The notes under the pieces: generated by a model
Told to the model about the DNA's origin: nothing
Seen by the model: the letters and a program-made list of their open reading frames with translations, nothing else
Database searches by the model: none
Assembly: GCF_047663525.1 (NCBI RefSeq)
Contig: NC_092602.1
Coordinates: 5,711,501 to 5,775,500, forward strand
Reading direction: 5' to 3'
Source of the DNA: Anas platyrhynchos
Taxonomy: Eukaryota; Chordata; Aves; Anseriformes; Anatidae
DNA: 64,000 nucleotides
Part shown: in pieces, positions 14,201 through 29,200 of the stretch
Position numbering within the stretch: position 1 is the stretch's first letter
How the letters are laid out: every line of letters starts with the position of its first letter
Position numbers and translations under genes: made by a program

Positions 14201-17200
14201 AGCCAGAAACAGCAGCAGCCAGTTGTTAGCACTGGGCTCGGGAAGTTTTTGCCTGGGCAGGAGACCAATCCCCACTCCAAAGCAGAAGGAGCAGCTGGAT
14301 TAGATGTCCACATGTTGTAAAGGCAGGGAACATATAATTATAGAGCTCTAGGTCCCAAACAGATCAAGGTGACCTCTAGGACTTTCCCTGTGCTGTGTTC
14401 CTGCTGCCAGGCTCTGCCTTAGGAGCTGGAGCACAAATCCTGTAGCATCACCACCATCCCTTCTGTTGTTCCAGGTGTTTGATGCCCGAGACTGCACCAC
14501 AGCCCACGGGATGTTCAATTACATCTGCAACCACATCAAATATGCCACCAACAAAGGGAACCTCAGGTGAGCCACCGGGGAGTCCCCAGGGTTTCTGCCC
14601 AAAGTGCCGTGGATGTGTCGGTCTGGCTCTGGGTCCTGCTGGCATTGTCTCCTCCGGCGGGGTCACTGTAACCAGCCCCTGTCCTGAGGAGCACGAGAGG
14701 GACCTGATGCCCAGGGAAGGTGTCCTGCTGGTCCGAGTATATCTGTTCTCGCTCTCTGTGGGACCTCAAAGAGCAGATATTCTGATTATTTCACTCTTCC
14801 TGCATTCTACTTAAAAAGCAGAGCACAGGCGGCTCCCTTTCTCTCTCTGATACCCTATGTTGCCAGCTTCTGCCTGGAGCCAAACTGCTGCAAACTCCCC
14901 AGCTCCTTCCAAAAAAGAGCTGGAGTACACCTGGCCAAAATTCCTCCCAGTGAAGAAAATAAAATAAGTATTAGGGTCTTGCCCAGGACACGAGCAGACG
15001 GTCAGGAGCTCAGGGTGGCAGCAGGCAGGGGCTGCACATTTCCCCAAAACACATCTCCATCCCTCTGAAGACCCCTGCCCCATGCTGTCACAGCCTGGGT
15101 GCTCACGGTGCTGCCCCGTCCTTGCAGATCTGCCATCACCATCTTCCCGCAGCGGACAGACAGCAAGCACGACTTCCGCATCTGGAACGCGCAGCTCATC
15201 CGCTACGCCGGCTACAAGCAGCCCGACGGCTCCATCCTCGGAGACCCTGCCAACGTGGAGCTGACAGAGGTACCAGCCGTGGGGCTGGGCTGAGCAGGGA
15301 TGCTGTTAGGAGACACTGCTCGGCACCCAAAGGGCAGGTGGCCTGCAGGGACCTCTAACCCCGCTGTTGTTTTGGCTGTAGATCTGCATCCAGCAAGGTT
15401 GGAAGGCACCGCACGGGCGCTTTGACATCCTGCCCCTGCTCCTCCAAGCCAACGGCAACGACCCCGAGCTCTTTGAAATCCCCCCCGAGCTCGTGCTGGA
15501 AGTGCCCATCCGGCATCCCAAGTAAGTCAGAGGGGATCGGCGGGGATCAGCTCCTCTGGGTTCACCTTAAACCATCTCTGCTTAGACTTCCCTGTCATGT
15601 ATCGGGTGCTTTACCCTTCCACTTCCAGACCTTCCTTCCCCTGCGATGGAAATCAACTTGTGTTCTTGTCCCTGGGCTGGTTTCCCTTTGCTTGAAGTCT
15701 CCCAGGATTTTTCCCTGTTACATTCCTGATGTAGCACCCTCTCCCCATAAGATATGAGATATTACCTTCAGGAAACTTTCTTCTCACACGTCCTTTGTCC
15801 CGGTGGTCAGCAGCAGGGTTACCTGCCCTCTAGATGGTCTGGGGGGGCTGGCAGATTGCCTGACCCAGTTATATCCTGGCAGGTTTGAATGGTTTAAGGA
15901 GCTGGGCCTGAAGTGGTACGGTTTGCCAGCCGTGTCCAACATGCTCCTCGAGATCGGCGGCTTGGAGTTCTCCGCCTGCCCCTTCAGCGGCTGGTACATG
16001 GGCACAGAGATCGGGGTCCGGGACTACTGTGACAACTCTCGCTACAACATTCTGGAGGTAAATCCGTCTCCTCGAGGCGGGCAGTGAGTGAAGGTGCTGG
16101 GGAACAGGGCAGGACACGGGGACAGCAATGGGGATGCCCAGGTTTCCCATATAGATAGCAGCTATGTTCTCCTGGAGCCACACAGCCAAGGGTGCGGTGG
16201 GCTGGCAAGGGTTTTTTGGGTGCTAAGGGGTTAGCTGGTAGCTAACAAGCCAGCGTGGTGCCTATTTAGCACCCCTGAGACTTCTCAAAATGTTGGGAAA
16301 GCAGCACTACGAGGGGAGCTGCGGGTGCAGGAGGTGGAGGGCCCACATCCATCGAGGAGAGGAAGAGGCAGGCCCCGTATTCACAGAGGAAGGCAAAACG
16401 TCAGCTGCCCTGCCCTGCACGTGTCTTGTGCCAGCCTGGGTCCCTCCTTTGGGTCCCCCTCCCCAAGCAGAGATCTTCAATTCTTGGTTCTCGGCCAGTA
16501 AAATCTTCACCTGCTGCCTCGTTTTGTCACAGCAAGTGGCCAAGAAAATGAATCTGGATATGAGGAAAACCTCCTCGCTGTGGAAGGACCAAGCCCTGGT
16601 GGAGATCAACATCGCCGTGCTGTACAGCTTCCAGGTAGGTGAGCTGCAGGGTCTGGGTCACCGGGACCGGGTGGGACAGCGATGGAGACTTCTGCACAAG
16701 GACGACGGCAGCTGCTGCTGCACTCAGCTGAAATTGTGCCCTGCCTTCCTCCTCCTGAGCTGTTCCAGGAGCCTGCAGGGAGATTTAATGATGTCTCTGC
16801 CCTGGATGTTGGAAAGACGGCGCTACCGGTGTCTGAGCTCTGCTGGGCCAGCGGGAGTGCCTGGGGGGCAGGATCCAGCCCTTCTGTCCCACCTGTGAGG
16901 CACAAATTGGCCCAGGTTCTCCCCACTCTTGCACTTAAATGCTGAGTAGCAAAAGGAGTCCTTGGAAGCACAGCTTCTGCAGGTGGCAGTCCTTCCCAGA
17001 GCAGGATCAGCACTGATCCCTCAGTCCTGCAAGCCCTGAACAAGCTCCTCAGGGGATGGATCCAGCTCATCCGTGCCCTCTTGGTCCTTACCAAGTAACA
17101 GGAGGAATGCCCATCCCCTAGCATGCCCCCAGGAAGGACAAGGGCAGCCGATCAGCCCCACAATCACTGCTTGATGACTGTGCTACTTGGGAAGGCTTTC

Positions 17201-20200
17201 ACCTCCTGGAGAGGGTTAACCTGCAGCTCTTGGCTCCCTTCTCCCTCCGACAGAGCGACAAGGTGACCATCGTGGATCACCACTCGGCCACCGAGTCCTT
17301 CATCAAGCACATGGAGAACGAGTACCGGTGCCGCGGGGGCTGCCCTGCCGACTGGGTGTGGATCGTCCCGCCGATGTCGGGCAGCATCACCCCCGTCTTC
17401 CATCAGGAGATGCTCAACTACCGTCTCACACCCTCCTTCGAGTACCAGGTACCCTCTGTGCCCATCACCCAACACCTTCAACAAGCTGCCCCTCGAGGAA
17501 TCAGTTGGAATGAGTCCAACTGATGGTCTCCTCTAGCACGGCATAAGGACCCCCTCGATATTCCCATTTTTCCCAGAATGATGTTTTTTTGCTCATCCTT
17601 GGAATTATGGGGCCCAACCCTTGGGTCAAGCAGGACTAAGCAAAGCTCATCCCTCTGCAAGGGCCTCATTCTGCTCTTTGCTTTGTAGTTGGGGAAATGC
17701 CCTGCCAGCCACCACGTCCCTCCTCTCCCCAGCTTACAGATTTGCCTGACTGCCTCTTGCGAGCCCGGGGATCCAACAATTTGATGAGGGGGGCTCCTGC
17801 CCAGCAGGCTGAGATGCTGGTGCTGGAGTATTTAACACTTCAGACCACGGGGAAAAGGGCCCTGAGCAAACACACCCTCGTTAGCCACCCGCCCCTGCGC
17901 CGGTGGTTGTCACACAATGTGACCTTTAGTCAAGAGCCCTTAAGGAACAATCACCAAACGGGAGCAGTCTGTTCATTTCTATAACCAATCCAGCAGGAAC
18001 CCCGATGATTCCTGGCCCTGATTACAGCCAGCCGCCTGCGAGGGCACTGAATTAGCTTCTGTGCTCTTGTTTCTTGCTTCAGCTGCCTCCCCTTCCCAGA
18101 GGGCCTCTTAGAAAGAGAAACCTGTGGGCTGGGAGGGGAGGATGTGCTCGCATCGCCTCTCCCCTTCTTGTTCCTCGTGGCCTGTTAATGCTCGTCACAG
18201 AGGTGAGAGGGCGTTTGACCAGATGCTGTTGGAAGCCACAGGGGTTTTATTATACACCACAATTTTCTGTCCAAGTGCCCCGAGAAAACCCATGGGTCTC
18301 CAGGGACCTGTAGGAGAGATGAAGGGCTGGGAAGATGCCAGCCAGTCCTCCTGTTCACAGCCAGAGGGATTCAGCTGGGGTTAGAGCATTTCTCCAAGCC
18401 CTGAGCGCTGCCCATCAGCTGCTGCTCTCTTCTCCCTCCTAGCCGGACCCCTGGAACACCCACGTCTGGAAAGGGGTCAACGGGACGCCCACCAAGAAGA
18501 GGGCCATTGGCTTTAAGAAGTTAGCAAAGTAAGTACCAGCGGGATCTGAAAAGCCCTACAACGCGTTGGGCTGGTCCTGGGTTTGGGTTTGGGTATGTAC
18601 AAACTGATGGGTTGTGAGCCTGGGTCCCAGGCTGCCGAAGGTTTAGCTGCCAGGAGGGATGCCTGGAGAAACCAGCAGCCCTTGGAACATCCCGTTAGAC
18701 CTTCAGATTCGTGTGGCCAGCTGAATACCGGGAGTTGCATCTCATCTCTCCTCCCAGGCTGGTTCACTCCTCAGTAAGATGTACTGGAGTACTCAGGAAT
18801 GGCTTTATCTTGTCTTGAGGCTTTATTACCTGTCTCCGCTTTCACAGCCTCCTGGGGCAGAGATCACTCCTCCTGGTTCAGGGCCAAGCAGGCAGGAGTG
18901 ACGAGGAACTCGTGTCCCCCTTTCTTTAGCCACTTATCTCCAGTGCATGTCTAAGTCTCTGGATATCCCTGCGGCAAGGAGGGGGTGGTGGGACTGAGGA
19001 ATCATCCTGCAGGTAGCAGAGGGATTGGGGCCAAGCTGAGATTTGCTCTTCACGGCCGGTTGACCCCTGGCAATGGGCCACCCCTGCCCTGCCAAAGCAG
19101 CGAGTCAGCAGGGATGCAGAAATGAAGGGTTGTTTGGATGCTTCGGCTGATCCTGGCCCAAATGCCACTCCCGGGGGCCATCAGCAGGGGGCTTTGGGTT
19201 GGAGCAGGGGGTTTGGGTTGGAACAGTGGGCTCTGAGGAAGCAGAGCCCTGGACCAAGGCTGGAGAGGGCCAGGCTGCCAGGTGGCCTCGTGCTGCTCAC
19301 AGCATCTCCCCACGCTTCAGTTTCCCGTGTCTCTCCTATCAGCTTGTTCCCACTCTTCAGCTGTCACCTTCTGTAAGCTTTTTTTTTCTTTTCCGTGGTG
19401 CATCCATAACCATGATCAGCAGCTGATGAATATACTCCCGAGGCCGACACCGGTGCCTGGGTCTGCGCTGCAGCCCGGGGCTGGAGGAGAGCGCAGGAAG
19501 ATTAATTGAGCCATTGAGTTAGGAGAAGCAAAGCTTTATTTGTGTGTGTGCGGCTGATAAATGATTTTGTAAAAATGTGAGCGCGGCAGGTAATTTAAAA
19601 AAAAATCTCTATTGTTCCCGATGTGGGGGGGAAAGAAATTTTTTTTTGCAATTCACCATTAATCCTGGATCTGAGCTAATCGGCTGAACCAGTGGCACTT
19701 GGCACCGGCTGCAGTGAGATTTTGATGCCTGTTCAGACAGGGAAGGCTGGTGCTGGCCACACTGCAGCGCTCAGATCTGCAGTCCCTCCCTGCCCTGCCC
19801 CTGAGGCCGGGGTAAGCCCTGGGGACACTGCCGTGGTGGGAAAGCGAAGTGGCTTTAATGTGCAGAAGTACACCAAGGAGCGAGGGAATAGCAGGTGGAG
19901 GGGACACTCCAGCTCTGTTCGAGCCCCTCGTTCAACCTTCAAGGCTCTCCCATAGCCTCTGTTTGGCACCTAACAGCAACGAAAGTGTTGCTGCAGTTTT
20001 TAGGGCGGGCTGTTCACTTAATCCTAAATAAAATGGTGTGAATAGCCTGGGCTAGAGGTGCCGACAAGGCAGCAGGCTCTCTTACCACAATTTATTCGTG
20101 CTCCGTAGAGCTGTGAAGTTCTCAGCCAAGCTGATGGGACAGGCCATGGCCAAGAGGGTGAAAGCCACCATCCTGTACGCCACGGAAACGGGGAAGTCAC

Positions 20201-23200
20201 AGGTCTACGCTAAAACCCTCTGCGAAATCTTCAAGCACGCTTTCGATGCCAAGGTATTTGCTAGCCCCCGGCCCCTGGAAGATTATTATGTGTGCGTCCA
20301 GGTGGCCCGAGGAAACCCCTGGAGGTGGATTTCCCACCCAGGGCCTCTTGTTAACACCTCTGTTGCTCCCAGGTGATGTCCATGGACGAGTACGACATCG
20401 TGCACCTGGAGCATGAAACCATGGTCCTGGTGGTCACCAGCACCTTTGGCAATGGAGACCCACCTGAGAACGGGGAGGTAGGATGGAGCACGGGGGCTGG
20501 GGGCTGCAGCAGGGGCATGGCAGAGGAGAGGGGCCTGGGGATGGGTGGAGAAACATCGTCCTGACCTCAGATGGCCACAAAAAGGTCTGGGTGCTGTGTG
20601 ATAGCTGGTGTTCCGCCTGCCTCTGCCTCCAGCCTGATCTGGAGTGGGGATATCTGTGCGATCCCTAGGGAGACACACAGCTAATGCTGTGCTAAAGCTG
20701 CCCCGTGCAGCAGCACCGCAGGCAGACAGCGGGCAGAGCCCCAGCCCGGGTCGCTGCTTCACCTCCTGCAGGGGGACTGGAAAAGCTGACAGCCTTTTTT
20801 TGTTGTTCATTTGTTCTTTTTTTTTTCTGTAGAAATTTGGCTGTGCGCTTATGGAGATGAAGAACCCCAACTCCAACCTGGAGGAGAGGAAGTAAGAGCA
20901 CCCCAAAACCCTTCTGTTCCCACTCCCAACCCCTGCAAACCTGCAGCCCCACAGCCAGGACAGGCTATTTCTCTGTCTGTCTCCTCGTGGGAGGGGGTGA
21001 GAAATCCCAGCTGCAAGTTTGCAAAGGTCCAAGGGATGGGACCTGCCTGGAGAGCCGGGGATGGAGCAGGTGAAGGTCCCAGGGAGGACAAGAGCACCGA
21101 GTCAGGCGTACCTGTGGGCTCAGGCTGGTAATTGGGGTTTTAGAAAATCCTTCGCTGGTGGAAGAGGAGGCTCGAGAATCTCAGTGCCTGTCCCAGAGGC
21201 TGGGAAGTGAGGGCTGCTGGCAAGGTGTTCATCTTCTGCAGCCTCCTCTTTCTTCAGCCACTAAGCCACAATATATTTTGCTTAACCGGGACACTGCTCC
21301 GCGGTGGGGCCTCTCCTGAGTTATCACAGCGATGCTCACGACTGCTTCTTAATTAAGGTAGAATTAGCCCCGGTTGGTGATGGAGTGGGATTTAAAGGGG
21401 CACCAAAGCCCTGACTTTCTGCCTGAGCAGCGCAGAGCAGTGCTGGTGGGGCTGGAGAGCACTGCAGGGCACGGTGATGCTTCCACCCCTGCCCACCAAT
21501 TTGAGCCTCTCCTCTGCTAGCGATGCTGCAGCCCTGGATTATTCTCGCCGAGTGACCCCACAGGGCTCAGGAGCCAAAACCCCACTATTTTTCTGATAGC
21601 CTCACCCCTCAACGGGGGCAGCTGACAAAAACAGGACGCCCTGGAGGTGCCTGGATGGAGAAGAAGCATTTTGCCCGTGGTTCTTCTCTCCTTGGGGCTG
21701 GGTTGGTGCAACGCAGGGTTGGGTGTGGAGGTGCCACCCGCAGCAAGCCAGGCGGATTTGAGGAGGACAAAAGCTCCTGAGCTTGGTCTCAGCCGTCCCA
21801 GTCACCTCTAAACGTAATTTAAGGGACTGGCAGGAGTTTCTGAGAGCCAGAGCAGCCCGTGGCTCGGTTACCTGACAGCAGAAGTGGTGGGAGCGCTGCA
21901 AACGGTGACCTATGAGGACAGATTAAAGGGTGAGAGCTATTTTCTCTGGAGAAGAGAGAAATGCAGCGTGGTAGCAGATTTCACATACGGAAAAAAGGTG
22001 ACTGCAGAGGGGGAGGGAATAAATTACTCCCAATGGCCCCCCCGGGACAGGCCGAGAGGTCGTGGCTCTGGATGGCAGCAGAGATGCTGACGTTAAGCAT
22101 GGAAAAAAAAAAAAATTGCAATGAGAAAAGGCAGCCTGGAGGAGACCGTCTGGAGACAAGCGGCAGCCTGGTGTCTGTAGGAAGGGGATGGAGAGAGCAG
22201 CTCGGTCCCAGCACCCAAGCGGGGAATTTGGGCTTCGTGCCCGTCTAACCCTGCGGGCTGTGCCCTCCTGCCTTCCCCAAAAAACCCCAGGGGAGAAAGA
22301 GGTGGCTCCATCCAGCCGGAGAGGGGCAGGGGAGCAGAGAGGAGCCCCAGGGAGCAGGGCAGAAGAGGTCTGGGCAGGCAGGAGGAGGCTGTGGGGCAGG
22401 GCTGGAGCACTGGGCTCTGTGACCCCAACCCCGCTGTTTCCTTCGGGGGCTGTCTCCTCCGTGTGGTGTCGGGTGCCGGAGGGCTGCTGTGACTCATCCA
22501 CACACTACTGCTTCGCTGCTCGGGCAGTATATTTAGAAACCCTTGTGTAGAGCAATTTCTGAAGATGTTTCAATTCAGAAATACTTCTGCTGTTGTCAGA
22601 TTTTTTTTTTTCTCTGCTCCCCTTCCCCCTCCTCGTCCCCTCTTCTCTCACTCCCTTTTTTCACTTCCTACAAATTGGAAAAAAAGAAAAAAACACTCAG
22701 ACGTGTGCCCGACCTTGTGCACAGCCAGGGAAGGACAGGTAAAGCCCAAGCCCCTGTCTGGTGACAAGGTGGGGACCAACAGGTGGGTCAACCCATCGGG
22801 AGGTGACCGCAGGACCCCACGCAGCAAACCAGATCCAGCTGGGGGGACGCAGCATTTCTCTGCTCCGGCTGCTGATCGCGCTATCTGCCCATGAAATATT
22901 GAGCCCTGAGCTTGAGCCTGCTCTGGCTCGGTCTTTTCCAATGTCTGGTCCCCTCTGAGCACGCAGCCTGATGGGTCCCCACTGTAATGCCTGATGTTGC
23001 TGTTTGCAGGAGCTACAAGGTCCGTTTCAACAGCGTCTCCTCCTACTCGGACGCACGGAAATCCTCGAGCGACGGCCCCGACTCCAGGGACAACTTCGAA
23101 AGCACGGGGCCCCTGGCAAATGTCAGGTAAACGGGATGGGGAGGGAGGCGAGGAGTTCTTGCAGGTCCTTGGGATGGACAGAGCTGGAGCTGCTCGGAGC

Positions 23201-26200
23201 CCCTTTGCTCCCCCCTGCTGAGGGATGGGGATGCTCTTGGGCTGTGGTGGCGCAGCACGGGGAGACCCCGATGTCCTTCCCAGCCTTGCAGCCACAGCCA
23301 CATCACCTCTCCCTCTGCAGGTTCTCCGTCTTTGGACTGGGCTCGCGTGCTTACCCCCACTTCTGCGCCTTTGCCCGGGCGGTGGACACCCTCCTGGAGG
23401 AGCTGGGCGGGGAGCGCATCCTCCGCATGGGAGAAGGGGACGAGCTCTGCGGCCAGGAGGAGTCCTTCAGGACCTGGGCCAAGAAGGTCTTCAAGGTGAT
23501 GATCCTCAACCCTCGGGCTCCAGGAATGAGGAGGGCATGGGGTCAGAGCCTGTAAATGCCCCTGGGACAGCCCAGGGCCACTGGGGTTTCCTAGGGGACA
23601 AGGGGAGGTTTGGGGCTCGGTGGGATGTGGCAGAAGCCAGGGAGCTGCCTGAGAGCCCGGTGTGTGCTGCAGGCAGCGTGCGATGTCTTCTGCGTGGGGG
23701 ATGACGTGAACATCGAGAAGGCCAACAACTCCCTCATCAGCAACGACCGCAGCTGGAAGAGGAGCAAATTTCGCCTGACCTACGTGGCCGAGGCACCGGA
23801 GCTCACACAAGGTGCAGAGACGGAGCCACCCCAGAGGGCTCAGGGGCAGGTGGAGGAGAGAAGACGCAGTGGGGGGAAAGGGGCCAGACCTCCGTGCTTA
23901 TTCCCCATCCTTCTGTATTAAATCCTCAGCATTTCAGCATTGCTTCTGCCCCCCATCACATGCCCGAGGGGGAATTCGTGTGGGTCTCAGGCCCCTCCAA
24001 CAGGTCCCCGCCTGTATCTGCAGCAGAGATGTTGGGATCCGAGCTGCTCTCCCTTCCTCCTGACCCTTTATTTTTTTTTTTTTGAGCTGGAAACCTGGGA
24101 GCTTTCCAAGCTCGCCCTGTCCAAATGCTGCTCCGCCGAGCGTTGCGGTGCAATGGCAGGTCCGGCCCCCTGACACCTGGCCCCTCGGCACCGCTCCCGC
24201 AGCGGACGGTCTGCTGCACCGCTCAGCCCCGCTGCATGAGGCCATGTCCCCGCACCTCCTGAGGGTGGTTTCCAAACCCTCCTCCATCCTTAGAGGAAGG
24301 GTCCCGTGCTTGGTTCCCCCCCCAGGGCTCCCAATCCCAAGGGATTGCCTTGGCCACGCTCTGCTGCATCTCTTCACGGGTGCTTTTCCTCCGCAGGGCT
24401 GTACAGCATCCACAAAAAACGCGTCTACGCAGCCCGGCTGATCACACGCCAGAACCTGCAGAGCCCCAAGTCCAGGTAGGAGGCATGGACATCCTAGGGT
24501 GTGCAGGAGCCAAGCACCTGTGCACATGGTGCTGCATGTGTCTGTGACCCCAAATGTCCCGTGCATACCATGTTTGTGCAAACCACGGCCGATGTGAGCC
24601 TGGCAAGGGGTTTTCTTGCCTTTCTGTCCAACGAGACCCCAGCCACGGTGTGGCCTCCTGCCCAGGAGGATGGGAGGAAGGGTTGCTGTACTTATTGGGC
24701 TAATTCCCAGGAAGGATGAAGTTGTGGAAGCAAGAGGCTAAATTGTTTCTCCCTTTTAGAAAGCCCCTGAGGGTGGGTCAGTGGCAGGGGGAGGTGGGCG
24801 CTGCCGTGTCCTTTCCAGCTCCCTGCTGTGACTCTGGGGACAAGCTCAGTGGGACACCAGGGTTCGGATTTGCCACCAGCATCTCTCGAGAGCAGAGCTC
24901 CACAGCTCCCTGAAGGATGTCCCCAAAACACGTCCTGCTTTGTCTCCTTGCAGTCGCTCGACCATTTTCCTGCGCCTCCACACCAACGGGCACCAGGAGC
25001 TGCAGTACCTGCCTGGGGACCACCTGGGCGTCTTTCCAGGGAACCACGAAGGCTTGGTCAATGCCCTGATCGACAGGCTTGAAGATGCCCCCCCGGCCAA
25101 CCAGCTGGTGAAGGTGGAGCTCCTGGAGGAGAGGAATACAGCTCTGGGTAAGCAGGGCCACCCTACAAGTGGTCCTTATAGCTCCCGAAGGGGTCGGTGG
25201 CCTCCAGGAGAGATTGTTTCCCATCTCAGCGGTGCAGTTGTCTGGATTGGAAGCTCCTTCTTTCACCTCCTGCTGCCCAAAGCCATGGCTCACCTGCACT
25301 GGGAGGCTGAGCAGGGCCCTGGGGAAAGGTTTCCTTGCTCTTCAGACAATTACAGGTGTTTATGTTCTCATGGAATGAGCAATGTCTGGGACTGGAGAGG
25401 AGTTAAGGGATCTTGATGGTCCCCTCCAGCATTATATTTTGGGGATGAGTCCAATGCCCTGATGCATGGTGTGAGAGGAGGTGGAAAACCACCTCAACTC
25501 AATGACCAAAGCTGAGGGTGGTGGAGTATCAGCCTCCATAAACGAGCCCAGCAGTGGGGATGGAAGCCAGGAGGTGTCCTTATGCTCAGCTGATCCCCTG
25601 GTTGTGCTGGGTTCCCTCCCGGCAGGTGTCATCAGTAACTGGACAGATGAGAACCGAATCCCACCGTGCACCATCTTCCAGGCCTTTAAGTACTATTTGG
25701 ACATCACCACCCCTCCCACCCCCCTGCTGCTGCAGCAGTTTGCTTTGTTGGCCACCAGTGACAAGGAGAAGAAACGTCTGCAGGTCCTCAGCAAGGTAAA
25801 GCCTCAAATGCCATGAGCAGGGACTTGTAGGGCTGTTTTTTTTCCTCCTCCTTTACACGTGGCAGACCTGGAAGGCCATTGCCATCGATTCTCTTTCCCA
25901 GAGGTGAGAGCAGAATTCCCTCAAGTGGCTCCTTGTGAGCCCAGAAATAGTTCGTGGCATGCCCCAGGGTGCAGCCCCTTCTCTTCAGCATCACTTCCAA
26001 GTGGCTCCTTTTCTCGGGACCATTCACTCTGTTTCGTAGTCCAGCCCTTTTGGCTCCAGATAAAATAACTTTCTGGGTATAACCTGAACTCTCCAGCACA
26101 AGCGAAGGGTTTGAAGCCAAGTGGCTTGAAGCCAGGCAGGGGATTGTAGCAGAAACAGGTGCTGAAGCCAGATGTTCTATCACTGAACGCTGTGACTGAG

Positions 26201-29200
26201 CCCCAAGTTCCTCAGGACCCTGGGGACAACCAGGACATTTTCATCCCGTGCTGCACATGCTGTGATTTGGCTGGGTCTGTACCGGTTACAGCAGGGCTCC
26301 TCCTGCCTTCCTCCACCGCCACCCACCCCAGCTTCCCCACAGACCCCGTGGGATATTGGTAGAGGTTCCCAGCTCAGAAGAAGCTGATGCTGCAGCCCTC
26401 TCCCCGCTCTTTCCCCGGCTGCAGGGCTTGCAGGAGTACGAGGAGTGGAAGTGGTCCAAGAACCCCACCATCGTGGAGGTGCTGGAGGAGTTCCCCTCGG
26501 TGCAGATGCCCTCCACGCTGCTGCTCACGCAGCTGCCCCTGCTCCAGCCCCGCTACTACTCCATCAGCTCCTCCCCGGAGATGTACCCCGGCGAGGTGCA
26601 CCTCACCGTGGCGGTGGTCTCGTACCGCACTAGAGGTACCGCGCCGCTGCAGGGGGCTTCGGAGACGGGCTTGGGGTGGGGAGCAGGGGAAAAGTAGTAG
26701 CAGGTGGGAAACACCACCGGGTGTCTGGCAGAGGTGTGATTTCAAAGCTTTTCTACCTGCGGGGGGTGGGTTCCTTCAGCCCACGGCACTGCTGTCCTGC
26801 ATCCGTCATGGGGCAGCATATCGCAGGGGTGCCGGACTTGGCACGTGTAACAGTGTTATAGAGACCCCGATGGCTCTGTGTGGGATCATTTTATTGCTCA
26901 CACTGTCACTACCAGCCAGGTTGCTGTACCTGTGCAAGCACTGAGTGCCCGAGCAGCCCTGGTTGTGGTGTGGCTGGCCAGAGCCCCTCTGGCCCTGCAG
27001 CGGGTGGGACATGGGGGAAGATGCTGGCCATTCGGCTGGGGCTGAGCTGCAAGCATCACGGAATGCTGCTGCTTCTGCCATGAAGGACCAAGAAAAGTTG
27101 GGGGCCTCCCAAGTACCACAGAGGCCCAGCTCTGTCAGGGCTGGTGCTGGGGGCAGTTGGGTAGCCCCACAGAGGGACACAAGTGCCAAAATCCTGCCAA
27201 GTTCATGGGGATGGAGGCAGAGATGCTGGCAGGCTCCAGGTCTCAGAGGGTTTCAGGAAGGAGAGCAACTGGAGCAGCTGGCTGGCGTGGCGAGCACACA
27301 CCTTCCTCTTCCCTCCTAGATGGAGAAGGCCCGATCCACCACGGAGTCTGCTCCTCTTGGCTCAATCGGATACAGCCCGAGGAAGTAGTGCCCTGCTTCG
27401 TGAGGGGGTGAGTGGCCCGCCAGGGGTGAGCCGTGAGGATGGGGGGAGAGGATGAGTCCTTTCCCCTTCGTCCTTCTTTGCACAGCACCAAGGGTGCAGA
27501 GAAAACAAGGCTGGCTTTGCGAACACCTGAATCCCTCGCAGCTCCTCTCTTCTGCCCTAAAATGTCACTTTGGGGGATTTCACCTCTTTTTCTACCCTGC
27601 TTCTCCGGGCAGCATCTCAGCTTGCCGTGGGCAAGGCGAGGGAGGGAGCATTGTGCCTGGCTTTAACCAAGCATCTTCCCCACCTGCAGGGCTCCCAGTT
27701 TCCACCTGCCCCAGGACCCCCAGGTGCCCTGCATCCTCATCGGCCCCGGCACCGGCATCGCCCCGTTCCGCAGCTTCTGGCAGCAGCGGCTTTTTGAAAT
27801 CCAGCACAAAGGTGGGTCCAGGCTGCTCCTCCTGCCTCTCAGCTCCAGCAGCACCCAGGAGCCCCAGGATGGTGCCGTGGGGGGGCTCAGCCTCCTGCTG
27901 GACCTCCTCGAAGGGGCTGCTCTTCAGCCCAAACTCCATGAAAATCTCCCTGTAAAACTATAAGGTTTTGTGGTAGAACTATATAGTGTTGGGCTTGCTT
28001 AAGGACATTTTATGTAAAATTGGAATTTATGTAAAATATTTTTTCCCTACATGAGCAGTGAAAAATGGAAATTTATTTTTTTTTTTTCTCCAAAATCTCA
28101 TCCCCCTCCTAGGTGACCCCAGACTCAGCACCTCCTCCTTGCTGGTGTTCCCCCTGCTCATTTGGCCAGGGCAGGCTCCTGGCACGGGGCGCTGGGGCTG
28201 CCAGCAGGGGTGCGTTTTGCAGCGGGGAGGGCACGGTGGGCTGTGACAGCTTCCCCCATCTATCCCCCAGGCCTGAAGCCTTGTCCAATGGTCTTGGTGT
28301 TTGGGTGCCGACAGTCCAGGATCGACCACATTTACAAAGAGGAGACGCTTTTTGCCAAAACCCAAGGTGTCTTCAGAGAGCTGTACACAGCCTACTCCCG
28401 GGAGCCGGACAAACCAAAGGTGGGCGCTGCTCCGAGCCCGGCTGGGGATGCTGGAGGAGGGTCCTGGGGGGGATTCAGCCCCGTGCTGAGGGCAGCAGGT
28501 GGGCAAGGAGGATGTCAGCAGGCAGGGTGGTCCAGAAGCAGCACAAACAGGAGCCAAATGAAGCTTTGCTGCTGGCCCCAAATCTTCCCCATCACTGTGG
28601 GTGGTGCAGCAATGCGTTTCCAGCCCCCCCAAGGAGGTGGTGGTGTTGCTGGAGGCAGCCCCTAAAGCATGTCCACAGGATGGGGCTGAGAATCCATAAT
28701 TAACCTCATCTCCCACCTCTTCCTCCCTCCCCAAGAAATACGTGCAGGACGTGTTGCAGGAGCAGCTGGCCCAAACCGTGTACAAAGCACTGAAGGAGCA
28801 GGGAGGCCACATCTACGTCTGCGGGGACGTCACCATGGCTGGGGACGTCCTGAAGACCGTGCAGCGCATCGTGAGGCAGCAGGGCCAGCTGTCGGTGGAG
28901 GAGGCGGGCGCCTTCATCAGCAAGCTGCGGGTGAGTGGCGGCCGTGCCCGCTCCTGCTGCGGGCGCTGCACCTGCTGCCTCCTCCTGCACGAGGGGCAGC
29001 ACCCAGGAGATGGGTGCCAGGGGGGCTGTGGCTCCCCCCCACTCTGCCTGCACCCAGCCGAGGGCTGTCCGAGTTTTGGGGACGTGGTGGAAGTTGTCCT
29101 GCACTGCAGGAGCTCTGGGGTTGTGTTAATACCCAGGGTGAGGGCTTTTTGGGGTACCCTTGGTAGCCCAGGCAGGGCTCATTCGCCTTGCCAAGTCCCC

